This document shows, piece after piece, positions 47,601-58,503 of a stretch of 64,000 nucleotides of DNA (position 1 is the first letter of the stretch; the number at the start of each line of letters is the position of its first letter). Position numbers and translations under genes: made by a program. The notes beneath the pieces are model-generated. The model had not been told where the DNA came from, made no database searches, and saw nothing but the letters and a program-made list of their open reading frames with translations. This DNA is from Myxocyprinus asiaticus (taxonomy: Eukaryota > Chordata > Actinopteri > Cypriniformes > Catostomidae), in NCBI RefSeq assembly GCF_019703515.2, contig NC_059379.1, positions 28,300,880 through 28,364,879 of the forward strand. Reading direction: 5' to 3'.

Positions 47601-49463
47601 CTTCTCAGTAATCAGTAGAAAATAGGACACGACTGTTTGGTGCTAGTTGTACATCATAACACCTATTGATTTTTACACTTCAAAAAATACTTTTCCATGC
47701 AGCTATTCAATAGCATATCAGTGCAGTGTGCTCAATGGAAAAATACAGGCACAAATTACATGTACATCCTTACATTTCTCGACCTCACAGTAGTTATTTT
47801 AGACTCGCTGTGTCTAATAGGAGCGGTGAGAAGAGCGTTGCTGATTATTTCACAAATACACTATCAGTCACCCTCTATTGTGAAGTGTATATTATAAAAG
47901 TTGATTGTGTAAAAATCACTCTTGGAGACAAAGCAACAATAGCGATGGTTTGAGTGATGTGAAAAGGCAAAGCAATGCTCTGTGTGTGTCACCATGAGTG
48001 TATGCATATGTTTCTGATAGCATACTTCCAGGGGGCATTTTTCTCAGACACAGAGTCCATGCAGCCTAAGTGTGTGTATTAGGTTGAAAACACTGCCCAA
48101 ACACAAGACAAAGTGTAGCCTAACTTGAAATGGGCCTCCCGCGTGTAATCATTAGCATGGCAGCCAGTGTATTGAGCTGAGCTCTGAAGGAAGTTGGATG
48201 GATTCAATTAGACAGGATGTAGATTTTAAGCATGGTCTAGAGCTCTCGATCCCCCTTCATGGAGTTTGATTAGAAATCAATAGCAGGACAATGAGTTCAA
48301 GATAGAGCACGGGATTGCAATAATCAAAGTACTCTTCATGGGGATTGGAGAGCAGCATGAAATACAATTGTGTTTTATTAGAGCTCAGACTGAGAGGAGA
48401 ATAAAGAAATCAATTAAATTGTAATTAAGAACAATCATGGATAATTTAGACTCCATCTAATATCTTGTTCCACTGTTCAACAGTAAATTAATGTTTAAGT
48501 TTTATTTGAATCATTTATTTCATTTGTTGTAATTACTTTGCAATTGTGTCTACTTTAGGGAATGAGGATGTGTATTTCTTTCAAAGTTAAATTATTTTCT
48601 CATATCCCAGTTTAATGTATAAGTCATTCTGAGTTTTTTTTTTTCCCTGAAAAATTTAAATACAGCTGAAATGCTCTTTAGCGGCCAACAAAGCAACTTC
48701 TGGCTCAACCAATGGGGTGAGTTTAGGGCGGGGCTACCTGTTTGTCTGAACATTGGCAGATTGGTCATTATTTTTGAAAATCTGTGTTGTGGTGCAGAAA
48801 TGACTTGCTTCAGCTTTAGTTTTGTGCTCTTTCAAGACAATTATGATAATTAGGTTTGCTATCATTATTATCAATATTATGCGACTTTAAAGTGAAATAT
48901 AGCCATTTACTTAGCATGGAAAATTGAGTCTAGCCATACTATATGCAAACAAATGTTGCTGCATTGCTGTAATTTGTATTGGTGAATGAACATTATCTAA
49001 CTGGTTTGTAATCCACTTCATCTGTTCACACAGATGTGGAAATGTATGTGGCCAATAAATGAGATGTCATTACATGTTTGTGCTAATGGTGTTATGTTCT
49101 TGTAAATGGCATGATATGGAAGCTTTGTAGAGAAATAGACATCAGAGGGAGATTGAGGTTATTTTTTCCCCCGTTTTATTTCTGTCAATTTATGTAGATG
49201 TTGATTAATGTTTTCTATTATTGAAATGCAGTCTGAATGGTGCTGGATCTGCATTTCACTGTTCCTCTTACATTTGTACTCTTGCTTATTTGTGTTCACT
49301 TTCAGATTCATTCAAGTTTTGCTTGTTGATTTGAGAGAAATTGCTCATGCTTAAACATTGTGTGCTGGTAAGCTTGTTTTCTGGAATTTGCTGTAGTTTT
49401 ATATGCATAGCATTAACATAAGTGGCGTTCATTAAAACCAGCATGTGTCAATCAAAAGGAGTA
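47601..49463. other. Probable intron, no feature recognised
   Basis: No coding exon or repeat boundary recognised. This is the least repeat-like stretch of the right half. Confidence 0.45.
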
Positions 49464-50083
49464 TACAGTGCTGTGAAAAATTTTATTTGTTCTGTTTTTG
49501 TGTATATCTCATTCTAAATTGTTTCAAAAATTCAAACAAAATGTAACATAAAACAAAGGCAATCTGAGTAGAATAGGGAATAGAATAGAGAAATCCAATG
49601 ACATTTTGTCACAGAAATGCAGACTCGATGATGGTGTTTATTGACACAAATCACAAACAGTGAAAAACAGGTTAGTAAATAAGCAGATCTGTGCAGATGT
49701 GAAGGACTGAAACCTGAGGATGGTTCATGTTGATGCAGGTATTTATAATCCTTGGGGTGACAAACACACAATGGGAAGTAGACGTAGGAGTGGAGGCTTG
49801 AAGAGATCATTGGAGTTGCGGTGGAGAGGAATGGAGGAGAGATTGCAAGAATGACATTTGAAGAGTCTGGTAAGTCGCAGGTAAGTGAACCTGTATTCTG
49901 AATTGAGACCAGACAACGAGTGAAGGGAGAATGGGGTTTAAGTAGAGGAGCTGATTGGCACAGTGATGAGAGGCTGGTGCAGGTGATCAGTATTCAGGAG
50001 AGAGGGAGAGTTGTTTATATGTGGCAGGAGGGTCAGGTGGATTTACTTGTGGTAAAATAAACATTAATTGAACTTAAAATGAA

Positions 50084-50122
50084 TAATCCAACATGTTTCG
50101 GCATGTAGGCCTTCATCAGGGT
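50084..50122 (-). ncRNA. Hammerhead-ribozyme-like core
   Basis: On the minus strand: CTGATGA (50119-50113), a stem II candidate with GGC/GCC pairing, then GAAA (50099-50096) followed by the self-complementary ACATGT, as in the tiny stem III of Penelope-type hammerheads. Stem I pairs only partly and an extra A disturbs the first pair of stem II. It sits 3' of the endonuclease remnant, where Penelope elements carry hammerheads. Activity is doubtful; identity is inferred. Confidence 0.5.
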
Positions 50123-50151
50123 TAAAATAAAAGAACAAAACATGTACATTT

Positions 50152-50530
50152 AGGGGCCTGGGTAGCTCAGCAAGTAAAGATGCTGACTACCACCCCTGAG
50201 GTCACGAGTTCAATTCCAGGGCGTGCTGAGTGACTCCAGCCAGGTCTCCTAAGCAACCAAATTGGCCCGGTTGCTAGGGAGGGTAGAGTCACATGGGGTA
50301 ACCTCTTCGTGGTCTCTATAATGTGGTTCTCGCTCTTGATGGGGCGCAAGGTGAGTTGTGCGTGGATGCTGCAGAGAATAGTGTGAAGCCTCCACACACA
50401 CTATGTTTCCGCGGTAACGCGCTCAACAAGCCACGTGATAAGATGCACGGATTGACTGTCTCAGATGCGGAGGCAACTGAGATTCGTCCTCTGCCACCCA
50501 GGAGACAATTGGTTGTTGACTCAGACAACC
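50152..50530 (+). repeat. tRNA-derived SINE, sense copy
   Basis: Starts GGGGCCTGGGTAGCTCAGCA with an A-box (TAGCTCAGCAAGTAAAGA) and a B-box (GAGTTCAATTCC at 50206-50217), then a body shared with 24935-25376. The 3' end departs from the other copy at about 50500. It is inserted in the Penelope 3' region. Confidence 0.85.
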
Positions 50531-50819
50531 AATCTCAGTTTTGAAATGGTGCTTCATTTCATCAGTATACTAAATAGTGGCACCAAAACAACACATTAAA
50601 ATCAAAAAGAATCAACACCATTACAAAAACTCTTTCAAAGAAAAATCCTCATTCATTCCTTCTGGAAATAAACGTTTAAGGTAAAAAAATGCAAAAGGCC
50701 TCCCTCCTTTTCCTAAATTGATCAATATCCCCACCTCTCTTATTGGGTTTTGTATGTTCAACACCAAAAAAGATGTTTCTCCAAAACTTTTTACATGGGC
50801 ATTGAATAATATAAATATG

Positions 50820-51025
50820 GTTCCCTATCTGTCACTCACTCAACGTTGTGTCGATGTAGTGACACTAGGGGTCACTCTTGGGAGCCCGAGACACCTCTGG
50901 TCTTTGATAAAAGGCCAATGAAAATCGGCGAGTGGTATTTGCATGCCACTCCCCTAGACATACGGGTATAAAAGGAGCTGGTATGCAACCACTCATTCAG
51001 ATTTTCTCATCGGAGCCGAACGGTC
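50820..51025 (+). repeat. DIRS copy 2 left inverted terminal repeat
   Basis: GTTCCCTATCTGTCACTCAC at the edge; the part from GGGTCACTCTTGGGAGCCCGAG to CACTCATTCAG is inverted at about 55885-56028. Confidence 0.92.
50915..50974 (+). promoter_or_regulatory. DIRS copy 2 promoter: CCAAT, octamer, TATA
   Basis: CCAAT 50915-50919, octamer ATTTGCAT 50937-50944 and TATAAAAG 50967-50974, the same order and spacing as in copy 1. An inverted copy in the right ITR (TATA near 55916-55923) points back into the element. Confidence 0.7.
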
Positions 51026-51262
51026 ATGCTCATTGAGCTGTTCATTCACCTCTGCTGGATCTGAAGGCGCATTTCAGCGGCTTCTCCCTCCTCTGCACTG
51101 GTGCACTGCAGAGAACGCCCCTGGGCGCTTCGGCAGAAAAACAAGAGAGTATATTTTCTGAAAGAGCTTTTTTCTCCTCTAAAACAGTATATATTTCTCT
51201 AAAAGAGAGGCACACACGGAACGTCTTTTTAAAGACGCATCTTTTTAAAGATGCCTTTCTGA

Positions 51263-52703
51263 TTGTGTGTTATTCCTGGTTGCGGTTGTTATCTCTCAAC
51301 TTTGGATGGTCATGATCGCTGTCTTTCGTGTCTGGGCGTGACCCACATGGAGGCAGTGTTTATGGATGGTTCATGTTCTCATTGCGAGAACGTTGCGGTC
51401 GCGGCTTGCTTTCGTAAGAAAGCAAGCCACCCCAGCGGCTCCCCGCCTCGGTCCTTCTACCTACGGGTATGAGGCCAGCGTGGCTAGCACTGGGGGCGAT
51501 TTGGGGACCCCAATGGGATCATCTCCGCCAGGTATCCCCCCACGGACCTTCCATTCCCCAGCACGCTCGTCTGCCCCAGTCGGGCTTCTGGATGAGTTCG
51601 CCGGCTCGTCTCAAGGCGAGTCTGGCTTCTTGTTCGGAGCCCGCGAAGATGATGAGCTCTTGAGCGCAGCATCGGAGAGCGGGTTTGTCCAGTCAGACGC
51701 AGAAGCCTCAGCTGGGCTTCCCCCTTTGGGGACGATTGCCCAGTCACAGGCCAATGCCTAAATGACGGACATGCTTTCCCAGGCGGCCGCAAGCGTCGGG
51801 TTAGAGTGGAACCCTCCGCTCTCCCCTGAACCCTTGCGGCTTGATTATTGGTTCCTGGGCTCAAAGCAGCCATGCCCCGCTCCAGTGCCATTCTTCCCGG
51901 AAGTGCACGAGGAGCTGACGAAATCGTGGGAGGCACCATTTTCTGCCTGGCCCCGATTCCGCAGTTCCCCCGCTCTTACTATCCTCGATGGCGGGGCGGC
52001 CAGGGGCTATACGGCGATTCGCCAGGTGGATAAGGTGCTCACGGTGCACCAATGCCCGCATAGCGCCGCCACCTGGCGCAGACGCCCTAAGCTCCCATCC
52101 AAGCCCTGTAGGCTCACGTTGTCCCTGACGGCTAAAGCCTACAGCACTGCTGGACAAGCCACCTCTGCCCTGCACCCCATGGCTCTCCTGCAGGTCCACC
52201 AACCCAAGGCGTTTAAAGAACTGCACGAGGGTAGTTCCGCTCCAGATTTGATGCAGGAACTGCGCTTGGCGACCGACCGCGCTCTCCGAGCAACGAAGGT
52301 CACGGCACGGTCTCTCGGGCAGACGATGGCCACAATAGTGGTCCAGGAGCACCACTTTTGGCTCAACCTGGTCGAGATGGGCGAGGCCGACAAGACACGG
52401 TTCCTTGCTGCCCCCATTTCCCAGGCTGGCCTATTCGGCGACACCATCGAGGACTTTGCCCAGCAGTTCTCGGCAGTGAAGCAGCAGACGGAGGCAATCC
52501 GGCACATCCTGCCCTGGCACAGCTCAAGATCCTGCACCCCGTCTGCTCATCGCCAAGGGCGTCCCCCTGCGGTGACTGCACCGGCTCCACCGCAGCCCGC
52601 CCCTTCGGCCTGGCCCCGGCGTGGAGCCCACCGCAGGAAGCAGATGCCACCCGTCTCACAGCCGGCACCTAAGAACCCATGGAGGTCATCAAAGTGCCCC
52701 TGA
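51263..52703 (+). pseudogene. DIRS copy 2 gag
   Basis: Codes for the structural protein expected to package DIRS RNA. The N-terminal part (51263-51472) is Cys/His-rich, with LDGHDRCLSCLGVTHMEA giving an H-x2-C-x2-C-x4-H arrangement. A frameshift near 51460 leads into a frame that is open from 51366 to 52703 except for one TAA at 51759-51761. Later parts include VGLEWNPPLSPEP and ATKVTARSLGQTMATIVVQEHHFW, and a basic, Pro-rich end. Only two lesions separate it from a full frame, so this copy is fairly young. Confidence 0.82.
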
Positions 52704-53856
52704 GATAGGCGACTCAGAGACGAGGGAACCCACTCACTTGGAGCTGGTAAAAAGACCACTCCATCCCCCGTTGGAGGGCCAGGTGGAAAATCTTTTGTTG
52801 CCTTTTTGTTTGATTTCGCCGCATGCCCAAGTGGCTGCGGTACCCAACAGTTCAGCAAAAGAGTGGCTTCCTTCCTCCCTGGGTCACATACCCAGTGTGC
52901 ATGGTCGTTACCAAGACTACCGTCCACGGGTTCTTTCTTGCAGGATTGGCGCTCCAGCAGTGGCTTTTCCGCCCCTGAGCGCCCAGCTGTGGCACACAGC
53001 CGCCCCCGATGTGGCAGTCTCCAAGGGTTACGAGGACAGGCCTCTTCGTCCCCCGTCCCAGGCTGTTCCAGGGGTGGTCACAAGGAGCCAGGTAAGTGCT
53101 TCGATGTCCCTAGACTCAGCACGGCCACGACGTGGTGTGGCACCTCGAGCTCCGCCCCGCCGCGAGGCCCCACCTGCCGGTACGTCCGACGACGTTGTCC
53201 CCTTGGTCCCTATTGTGCAGAACTTGGACGCGTGGCTCGCGCTTTCCAATCCGTCGTGATGGCTGATCTGGACCGTCCGACTCGGCTACACAATTCAGTT
53301 CGCCAGGCGCCCACCCAGTTTCAGCGGTATTCACTTCACCTTGGTCAAGAGCGAAAACGCTGCTACCCTGCATGCGGAGATCGCCACCCTCCTACGGAAG
53401 GGCGCGATAGAACCTGTCCCTCCAGCCGAGATGAAGAAGGGGTTTTACAGCCTCTACTTCATCATACCAGAAAAAGGCGGTGGGTTGCGGCCAATCTTGG
53501 ACCTGCGAGTACTGCACCGGGCCTTACACAGACTCCACGCAGAGTGGAGACTCCACCCTCAGGTGGTCCAGCTGATTCGATTCGGACGGGCACAGGTGGA
53601 CCTGTTCGCCTCCCAAGAATCCTCCCACTGCCCGCTCTGGTACGCTCTCACCGAGGCTCCCCTCGGCATAGACGCACTGGCACACAGCTGGCCCCCTGGC
53701 CTACGCAAATACGCGTTTCCCCCAGTGAGCCTGCTTGCACAGACCCTGTGCAAGGTCAGGGAGGACGAGGAGCAGATCATCCTGGTAGCACCCTACTGGC
53801 CCACCCAGATGTGGTTCTCGGACCTCACGCTCCTCGCGACAGCTCCCCCCTGGTGA
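52621..53856 (+). pseudogene. DIRS copy 2 RT with internal in-frame deletion
   Basis: One frame, open apart from a single TGA at 53257-53259. It carries the RT N-terminus (LVPIVQNLDAWLAL, then KGAIEPVP near 53398 and GGGLRPILDLRVLHR near 53479-53523). At about 53540 it jumps straight to the region after RNase H (QVVQLIRFGRAQVDLFASQ). Compared with copy 1, about 1.1 kb with the catalytic YLDD box and all RNase H is missing, yet the frame is kept. It cannot have polymerase activity. The first listed codon is not ATG; the frame overlaps the end of gag. Confidence 0.85.
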
Positions 53857-53895
53857 ATTCCCCCTTTCTCAGGGACGGGGCACCCTCTGGCACCC

Positions 53896-54957
53896 GTGAC
53901 CAGACCTCTGGAATCTCCATGTCTGGCCCCTGGATGGAATGTGGAAGACCTAAGCGGTCTACCACCTGCGGGGGTAGACACGATCACTCAGGCTAGGGCC
54001 CCTCCTACGAGGCGCCTGTATGCCTTTAAGTGGCGTCTGTTCGCTAAGTGGTGTTCTTCCCGACGCGAAGACCCCCAGAGATGCGCAGTCAGATCAGTTC
54101 TTTCCTTCCTGCAGGAGAGGTTGGCAGGGAGGCTGTCCCCTTCCACCTTGAAGGTGTACGTTGCCGCCATAGCAGCACACCATGATGCAGTCAAGAGAAA
54201 GTCCTTGGGGAAGCATGACCTGATCATCAGGTTCCTAAGAGGTGCCAGGAGGCTGAATCCCTCCAGACCGCGCCTCGTTCCCTCATGGGACCTCTCTGTA
54301 GTTCTTCAGGGTCTACAGAGAGCCCCCTTTGAGCCTTTTCAGTCAGCCGAGCTTAAGGCACTCTCCTTGAAGACTGCCCTCCTGACTGTGCTCACTTCCA
54401 TCAAGAGGGTCGGAGACCTGCAAGCGTTCTCTGTCAGTGAAACGTGCCTGGAGTTCGGTCCGGGTTACTCTCATGTGATCCTGAGACCCCGACAGGGCTA
54501 TATGCTCAAGGTTCCCACCACCCCTTTTAGGGACCAGGTGGTGAACCTGCAAGCGCTGCCCCAGGAGGAGGCAGACCCAGCCCTGTCATTGCTGTGTCCA
54601 GTGCGTGCTTTGCGCATCTATTTGGATCGCACGCAGAGCTTTAGAATCTCTGAGCAGCTCTTTGTCTGCTTTGGTGCACAGCGGAAAGGAAGTGCTGTCT
54701 TCAAACACAGGATCGCTCACTGGCTCATTGATGCCATAACTATGGCATATCACGCCCAGGACATGCCGCCCCCGGTAGAGCTACGAGCCTATTCTACCAG
54801 GGGTGTAGCGGCTTCCTGGGCCCTGGCCAGGGGTGCCTCTTTAACAGACATTTTCAGAGCAGCGGGCTGGGCAACACCCAACAGCTTTGCAAGGTTCTAC
54901 AACCTCCAGGTGGAACCGGTTTCTTCCCAGGTAGTGGCACGCAACACAAGCGGATAA
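53896..54957 (+). CDS. DIRS copy 2 tyrosine recombinase
   Basis: An open frame of 353 codons encoding the enzyme that integrates circular DIRS DNA by strand exchange through a phosphotyrosine. The N-terminal SAM-like part has LYAFKWRLFAKWC; the catalytic domain has Arg I at R171 (LTSIKRVGDLQAFS), the box II R302 (STRGVAA) and the nucleophile Y335 (FARFYNL). The usual box II His is Tyr at residue 299 (AYSTR; copy 1 keeps HSTR). The frame opens at GTG (53896) and no in-frame ATG exists near the N-terminus, so the true start is uncertain; it may be read through or shifted from the RT frame. It is almost undamaged, but activity is doubtful with the His replaced. Confidence 0.85.
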   Translation: MTRPLESPCLAPGWNVEDLSGLPPAGVDTITQARAPPTRRLYAFKWRLFAKWCSSRREDPQRCAVRSVLSFLQERLAGRLSPSTLKVYVAAIAAHHDAVKRKSLGKHDLIIRFLRGARRLNPSRPRLVPSWDLSVVLQGLQRAPFEPFQSAELKALSLKTALLTVLTSIKRVGDLQAFSVSETCLEFGPGYSHVILRPRQGYMLKVPTTPFRDQVVNLQALPQEEADPALSLLCPVRALRIYLDRTQSFRISEQLFVCFGAQRKGSAVFKHRIAHWLIDAITMAYHAQDMPPPVELRAYSTRGVAASWALARGASLTDIFRAAGWATPNSFARFYNLQVEPVSSQVVARNTSG

Positions 54958-55710
54958 GCCCGGGATAGCCAGCCGGGTGTATCGCTTGCACATAGCGCCT
55001 TCCACCTCCTTTTGAGCTGAAGACGTGCGCCATTAATTCCCAGTAGTGTTCACAGGTTTGTTCCCTGGTTGGCTTCCTCCGAGCCCTGTGGCAGTCGAGT
55101 TTTCGGAGAGATTCGCTGCCGGCCCAGTACACGTGCTAACTAAGAGTATGGGGTAGGTGCTCCGCATGTGGCGGTTCCCTGTAAGGCTAACCCCATGCAA
55201 TATATATCTTCCGCTAATTTGTTTCCCTGTTGGCAAACTGCATCTTCCTTGGGCAGTGCCCCTCTGCCCCAGTCTCCATGTTTGTAGTAACTCCTCCCCC
55301 ATTGGGCAGGATCTACCCTGAAGACTCTCCACATGGTTGGAAAGACCATGTGATGTATCCTTCCAGTTAAATATCCCCCCCTTTCTTTGGGCGAGGTGTG
55401 GTCTCCGCGGTGTCTTCCCCTTGGGAGGGACACCCCCCGACTAGACCTGGCGGCCCAGTCGGATAATCCCCCTTCTTTTTTAGGGAGTGGAAATAAGAGA
55501 AGGGGAAAAGAGGCCACGACTGGGTTAAGCCTGTCTCTGTCTCTTGGGTAGTCGACTTGTCCCCAAAAAGGGCCGTTTGACACTCATAACTATGTTGGGG
55601 GAGGTTACATGTTGACCTGGTGTGCTGGCTATGAGGCACACAGTAGTCTGCCCACCACACACCGCCAGTTCACGTAACACAGTTCAGCAAATTGTGGTGT
55701 TTCGTATAGG
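54958..55710. other. DIRS copy 2 3' untranslated segment
   Basis: Non-coding; corresponds to 14600-15339 of copy 1. Antisense frames here are not supported. Confidence 0.6.
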
Positions 55711-55820
55711 GACCCCTAGTGTCACTACATCGACACAACGTCGAGTGAGTGACAGATAGGGAACGTCATGGTTACTTGTGTAACCTCCGTTCCATGATGG
55801 AGGGAACAAGATGTTGTGTC
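55711..55820. repeat. DIRS copy 2 internal complementary region
   Basis: 55711-55764 is complementary to 50820-50873 with one mismatch; 55762-55820 is complementary to about 56036-56093. The two terminal sequences therefore lie joined, as in the DIRS circle-junction model. Confidence 0.92.
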
Positions 55821-55869
55821 CCTCCTGCCACAACGCTGAACTACCTGCTGAAATGGCCAGACCTTGTCT

Positions 55870-56093
55870 CGGCTCCTCAGCATAAAACCTGAATGAGTGG
55901 TTGCATACCAGCTCCTTTTATACCCGTATATCCGGGGGAGTGGCATGCAAATACCACTCGCCAATTTTCATTGGCCTTTTATCAAAGATCAGAGGTGTCT
56001 CGGGCTCCCAAGAGTGACCCTTAGTGTCACTATATCGACACAAAATCTCATTCCCTCCATCAGGGAACGGAGGTTACACAAGTAACCATGACG
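55870..56093 (-). repeat. DIRS copy 2 right inverted terminal repeat
   Basis: Inverse of the left ITR up to GGCTCCCAAGAGTGACC, then AGTGTCACTATATCGACACAAAATCTC and the unique right end CAGGGAACGGAGGTTACACAAGTAACC that pairs with the internal complementary region. Confidence 0.9.
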
Positions 56094-56606
56094 GTTTCTG
56101 ATGTTATAAAACTTTTGATACCAACAGAATGACCATTTATAGGATGATTTCATTTTTTGTTGTTGTTGTATATGGACAGTTAGTACAATTGCCACATTTA
56201 AAATTACTTATTGGAATTTGACCTGTAAGAATCTTTAATGGTTTATCCTTTATTGGACAAGCTTTGATGACTCTTTTTAATGTTTCTAGCCCTTCTTACA
56301 AGTTAGTGGTACATCTTTTAATGTTGAGTCACTTTGAAGGACATAGTAGAATCTGAGTAAACACAAAATAAAGTTTTTAAATGATAATGTTATTTATGAA
56401 GCAAAAAAGTTATCCAGTACCAACTGGGCCTGTGTAAAAAGTATTTGCCCCCTTAGTTACTAAATCCCCAAATCTATGAAACTGCATTCATAATGGGTTT
56501 CAGCTGGACTAGACACATCCAGGCCTTTGTTCAATCAAATCAACACCTAATTAGAACATTTTCAGAAGCATAAAGTTGGTTTAAAAGTCTCACCTAGTAG
56601 CACACT

Positions 56607-57505
56607 ATGCCAAGATCGAAATAAATTCCAGAAATGTGGAGGAAAAAGGTGATTAAAATACATCAGTCTGGGAAGGGTTACAAAGCTATTTCAAAGGCTC
56701 TGGGACTCCAAAGAACCACAGTGAGTCCCATTATCTCCAAATGGAGAAAACTTGGCACAGTAGTGAACCTCCCAGAAGTGGTTGACTTTCCAAAATTCCT
56801 CCAAGAGCACAGCGACAACTCATCCAGGAAGTCACAAAAAAGCCAAGGACAACATCCAATGAACTGCAGGCCTCTCTCGCATCAATAAAGGTCACTGTTC
56901 ATGACTCCACTATCAGAAAGACACTGGCCAAAAATGCCATCCATGGAAGAATGGCGAGGTGAAAACCACTGCTAATCCAGAGGAACATTAAGGCTCGTCT
57001 CAGTTTTGCCAAAAAACACCTTGATGATCCTGAAAGCTTTTGAGAGAATGATCTGTGGACTGATGAGTCGAAAGTGGAACTGTTTGGAAGACAGTGGTCC
57101 CGTTACATCTGGCGTAAATCAAACACAGAATTCCACAAAAAGAACATCATACCTACGGTCAAGCATGGTGGTGATAGTGTGATGGTGATGGGATGCTTTG
57201 CTGCTTCAGGGCCAGGGTGACTTCCAATAATTGAGGGAATCATGAATTCTGCTCTCTACCAGAATATCCTAAAGGAGAGCATCCGGTCTTCAGTCCATGA
57301 GTTGAAGCTCAAGCGCAACTGGATTATGCAGCAAGACAGTGATCCAAAGCATAGGAGTAAGTTCACCTCTGAATGGCTCAAAAGAAGCAAAATTAAAGAT
57401 CTGGAGTGGCCTGATCAAAATCCTGACTTGAACCTGATTGAGATGCTGTGGCAGGACCTTAAACGGGCAGTTCATGCTCAGAAACCCTCCAATGTGGCTG
57501 AATGA
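56607..57505 (+). pseudogene. Tc1 transposase remnant
   Basis: Encodes a broken cut-and-paste transposase. ATG at 56607 is followed by a stop after five codons. A frame at 56634-56888 has the paired-like domain (KKVIKIHQSGKGYKAISKALGL). The TDES motif with the first Asp is at about 57060-57071, followed by KVELFG. The frame 57242-57505 holds NWIMQQDSDPKH with the second Asp and NPDLNLIEMLWQDLK with the final Glu. Length and order are those of a full Tc1 enzyme, with frameshifts between blocks. Confidence 0.88.
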
Positions 57506-57982
57506 AAGCAGTTCTGCAAAGAAGAGAGGGCCAAAACTGATCTCCAGATATTGGAGGTGTTTGGTTGCAGTTGTTGCTGCTAAAGGTGGCACAACCATCT
57601 TTTAAGTTTAAGGGGGCAGTTAGTTTTTCACATGGGTGATATAGGTGTTGGATAACTTTTTATTTTTTGCTTCAATAAAAAATCTCTATATTTGAAAACT
57701 GTATTTTGTGTTTATTCAGGTTGTATTTGTTTTATGTTATATCTCGTTTGAAGATCTAAAAAAATTTAGTATGAAAAATACACAAAAATAGAAACCAGGA
57801 AGGGGGCAAATACTTTCACAGCACTGTAAACACAAAGAAAGAGAGAAGGGGAGTGAACACTAAGAGGCCATTTAGACCGAACACATTCTTGCGCCAAAAA
57901 TAGTTAGATGCAGCTAGATGAATAGAACAGAACGCATGTGTCTTGAGTTGGTTTGTAAAAGTTTTTTTAAATTGACATACTA

Positions 57983-58503
57983 GGTCTGTTCCAAAACCTA
58001 GTGAGCTGCCTCCGGAGGCATCATAAGTGCTCTCAATGCGAAGGCTGTTCCAAAAAGTAGGTATCTTAATTATGCTGCCTCCTAAGATACCTCATTCTAG
58101 CCAAATTCGAAGGTAGCATCATATGTATCCTTCCCCTTGAAGGCGATCCCAGAATGCTAAATATTCTTGTAATCCATTCAGTATGGAAAGTATTGATAAA
58201 TTGTTTAATATGATAAAAAACAGACTATTTTACCCAAAATGAGTGTGTGCTAGTGCTATGTATATTTATGCTTACTAGAGTATTGCATTGTTCCTCTTGC
58301 GTCAGCTGTATTGAAATCAGTTGTGAGTCGGGTGTCCCATGTGAAGAGTGCTATTTGAAAAATGTGTGGAGCTACCTTGTACGTAGAGCGTTCCAAATCG
58401 CTCTCTTATGAGGCTCCATTTTAGTTAGGATGCTGCCAAAGAAGACAGCTGCCTATGTAGACAGGAGACAGTGAGGCAGCTCACTAATTTTTGGAACAGA
58501 CCC
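57983..58503. repeat. MITE with GGTCTGTTCCAAAA ends
   Basis: GGTCTGTTCCAAAACCTAGTGAGCTGCCTC at the left is mirrored by GAGGCAGCTCACTAATTTTTGGAACAGACC at the right, about 30-bp inverted ends. No coding frame. Target duplication not established. Confidence 0.75.

Larger units (their letters stand above)
50820..56093 (+). mobile_element. DIRS retrotransposon, copy 2
   Basis: Same family as copy 1, with left ITR, gag, truncated RT, complete recombinase frame, internal complementary region and right ITR. It is 5.3 kb. It splits the Penelope endonuclease without a target duplication, as expected for recombinase integration. It is better preserved than copy 1 in gag and recombinase but lacks the RT palm and RNase H. 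Confidence 0.95.
49571..56349 (-). mobile_element. Penelope-like retroelement remnant, itself interrupted
   Basis: The interval is flanked by 10-bp direct repeats AATCTGAGTA (49561-49570 and 56350-56359). On the minus strand, 56349-56094 encodes a GIY-YIG endonuclease front part with FKCGNCTNCPYT, the Cys cluster of Penelope endonucleases. 50819-50640 encodes the end with RGGDIDQFRKRREAFCIF. DIRS copy 2 separates the two halves and a SINE lies in the 3' part. Whether 49571-50060, with its LTR-like look (AATAAA-type signal on the minus strand near 49640), belongs to the same element is unclear. Confidence 0.75.
49466..57826 (+). mobile_element. Tc1 element split by later insertions
   Basis: The left end CAGTGCTGTGAAAAATTTT (49466) and right end GCAAATACTTTCACAGCACTG (57826) are inverse termini, each next to TA (49464-49465, 57827-57828). 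The left arm stops at 49570 and resumes at 56350. When the two parts are read on, they match the intact right arm across the junction, which proves that 49571-56349 is an insertion. A decayed transposase lies at 56607-57505. Confidence 0.92.

Noticed and set aside
49571..50060. A separate solo LTR
   Set aside because: It has a polyadenylation-like signal and TATA-like sequence on the minus strand, but no convincing TG...CA limits with a target duplication could be found.
50152..50235. A tRNA gene
   Set aside because: A and B boxes are present, but the sequence continues into a body shared with the copy at 24935-25376 and has no closed acceptor stem; it is a SINE.
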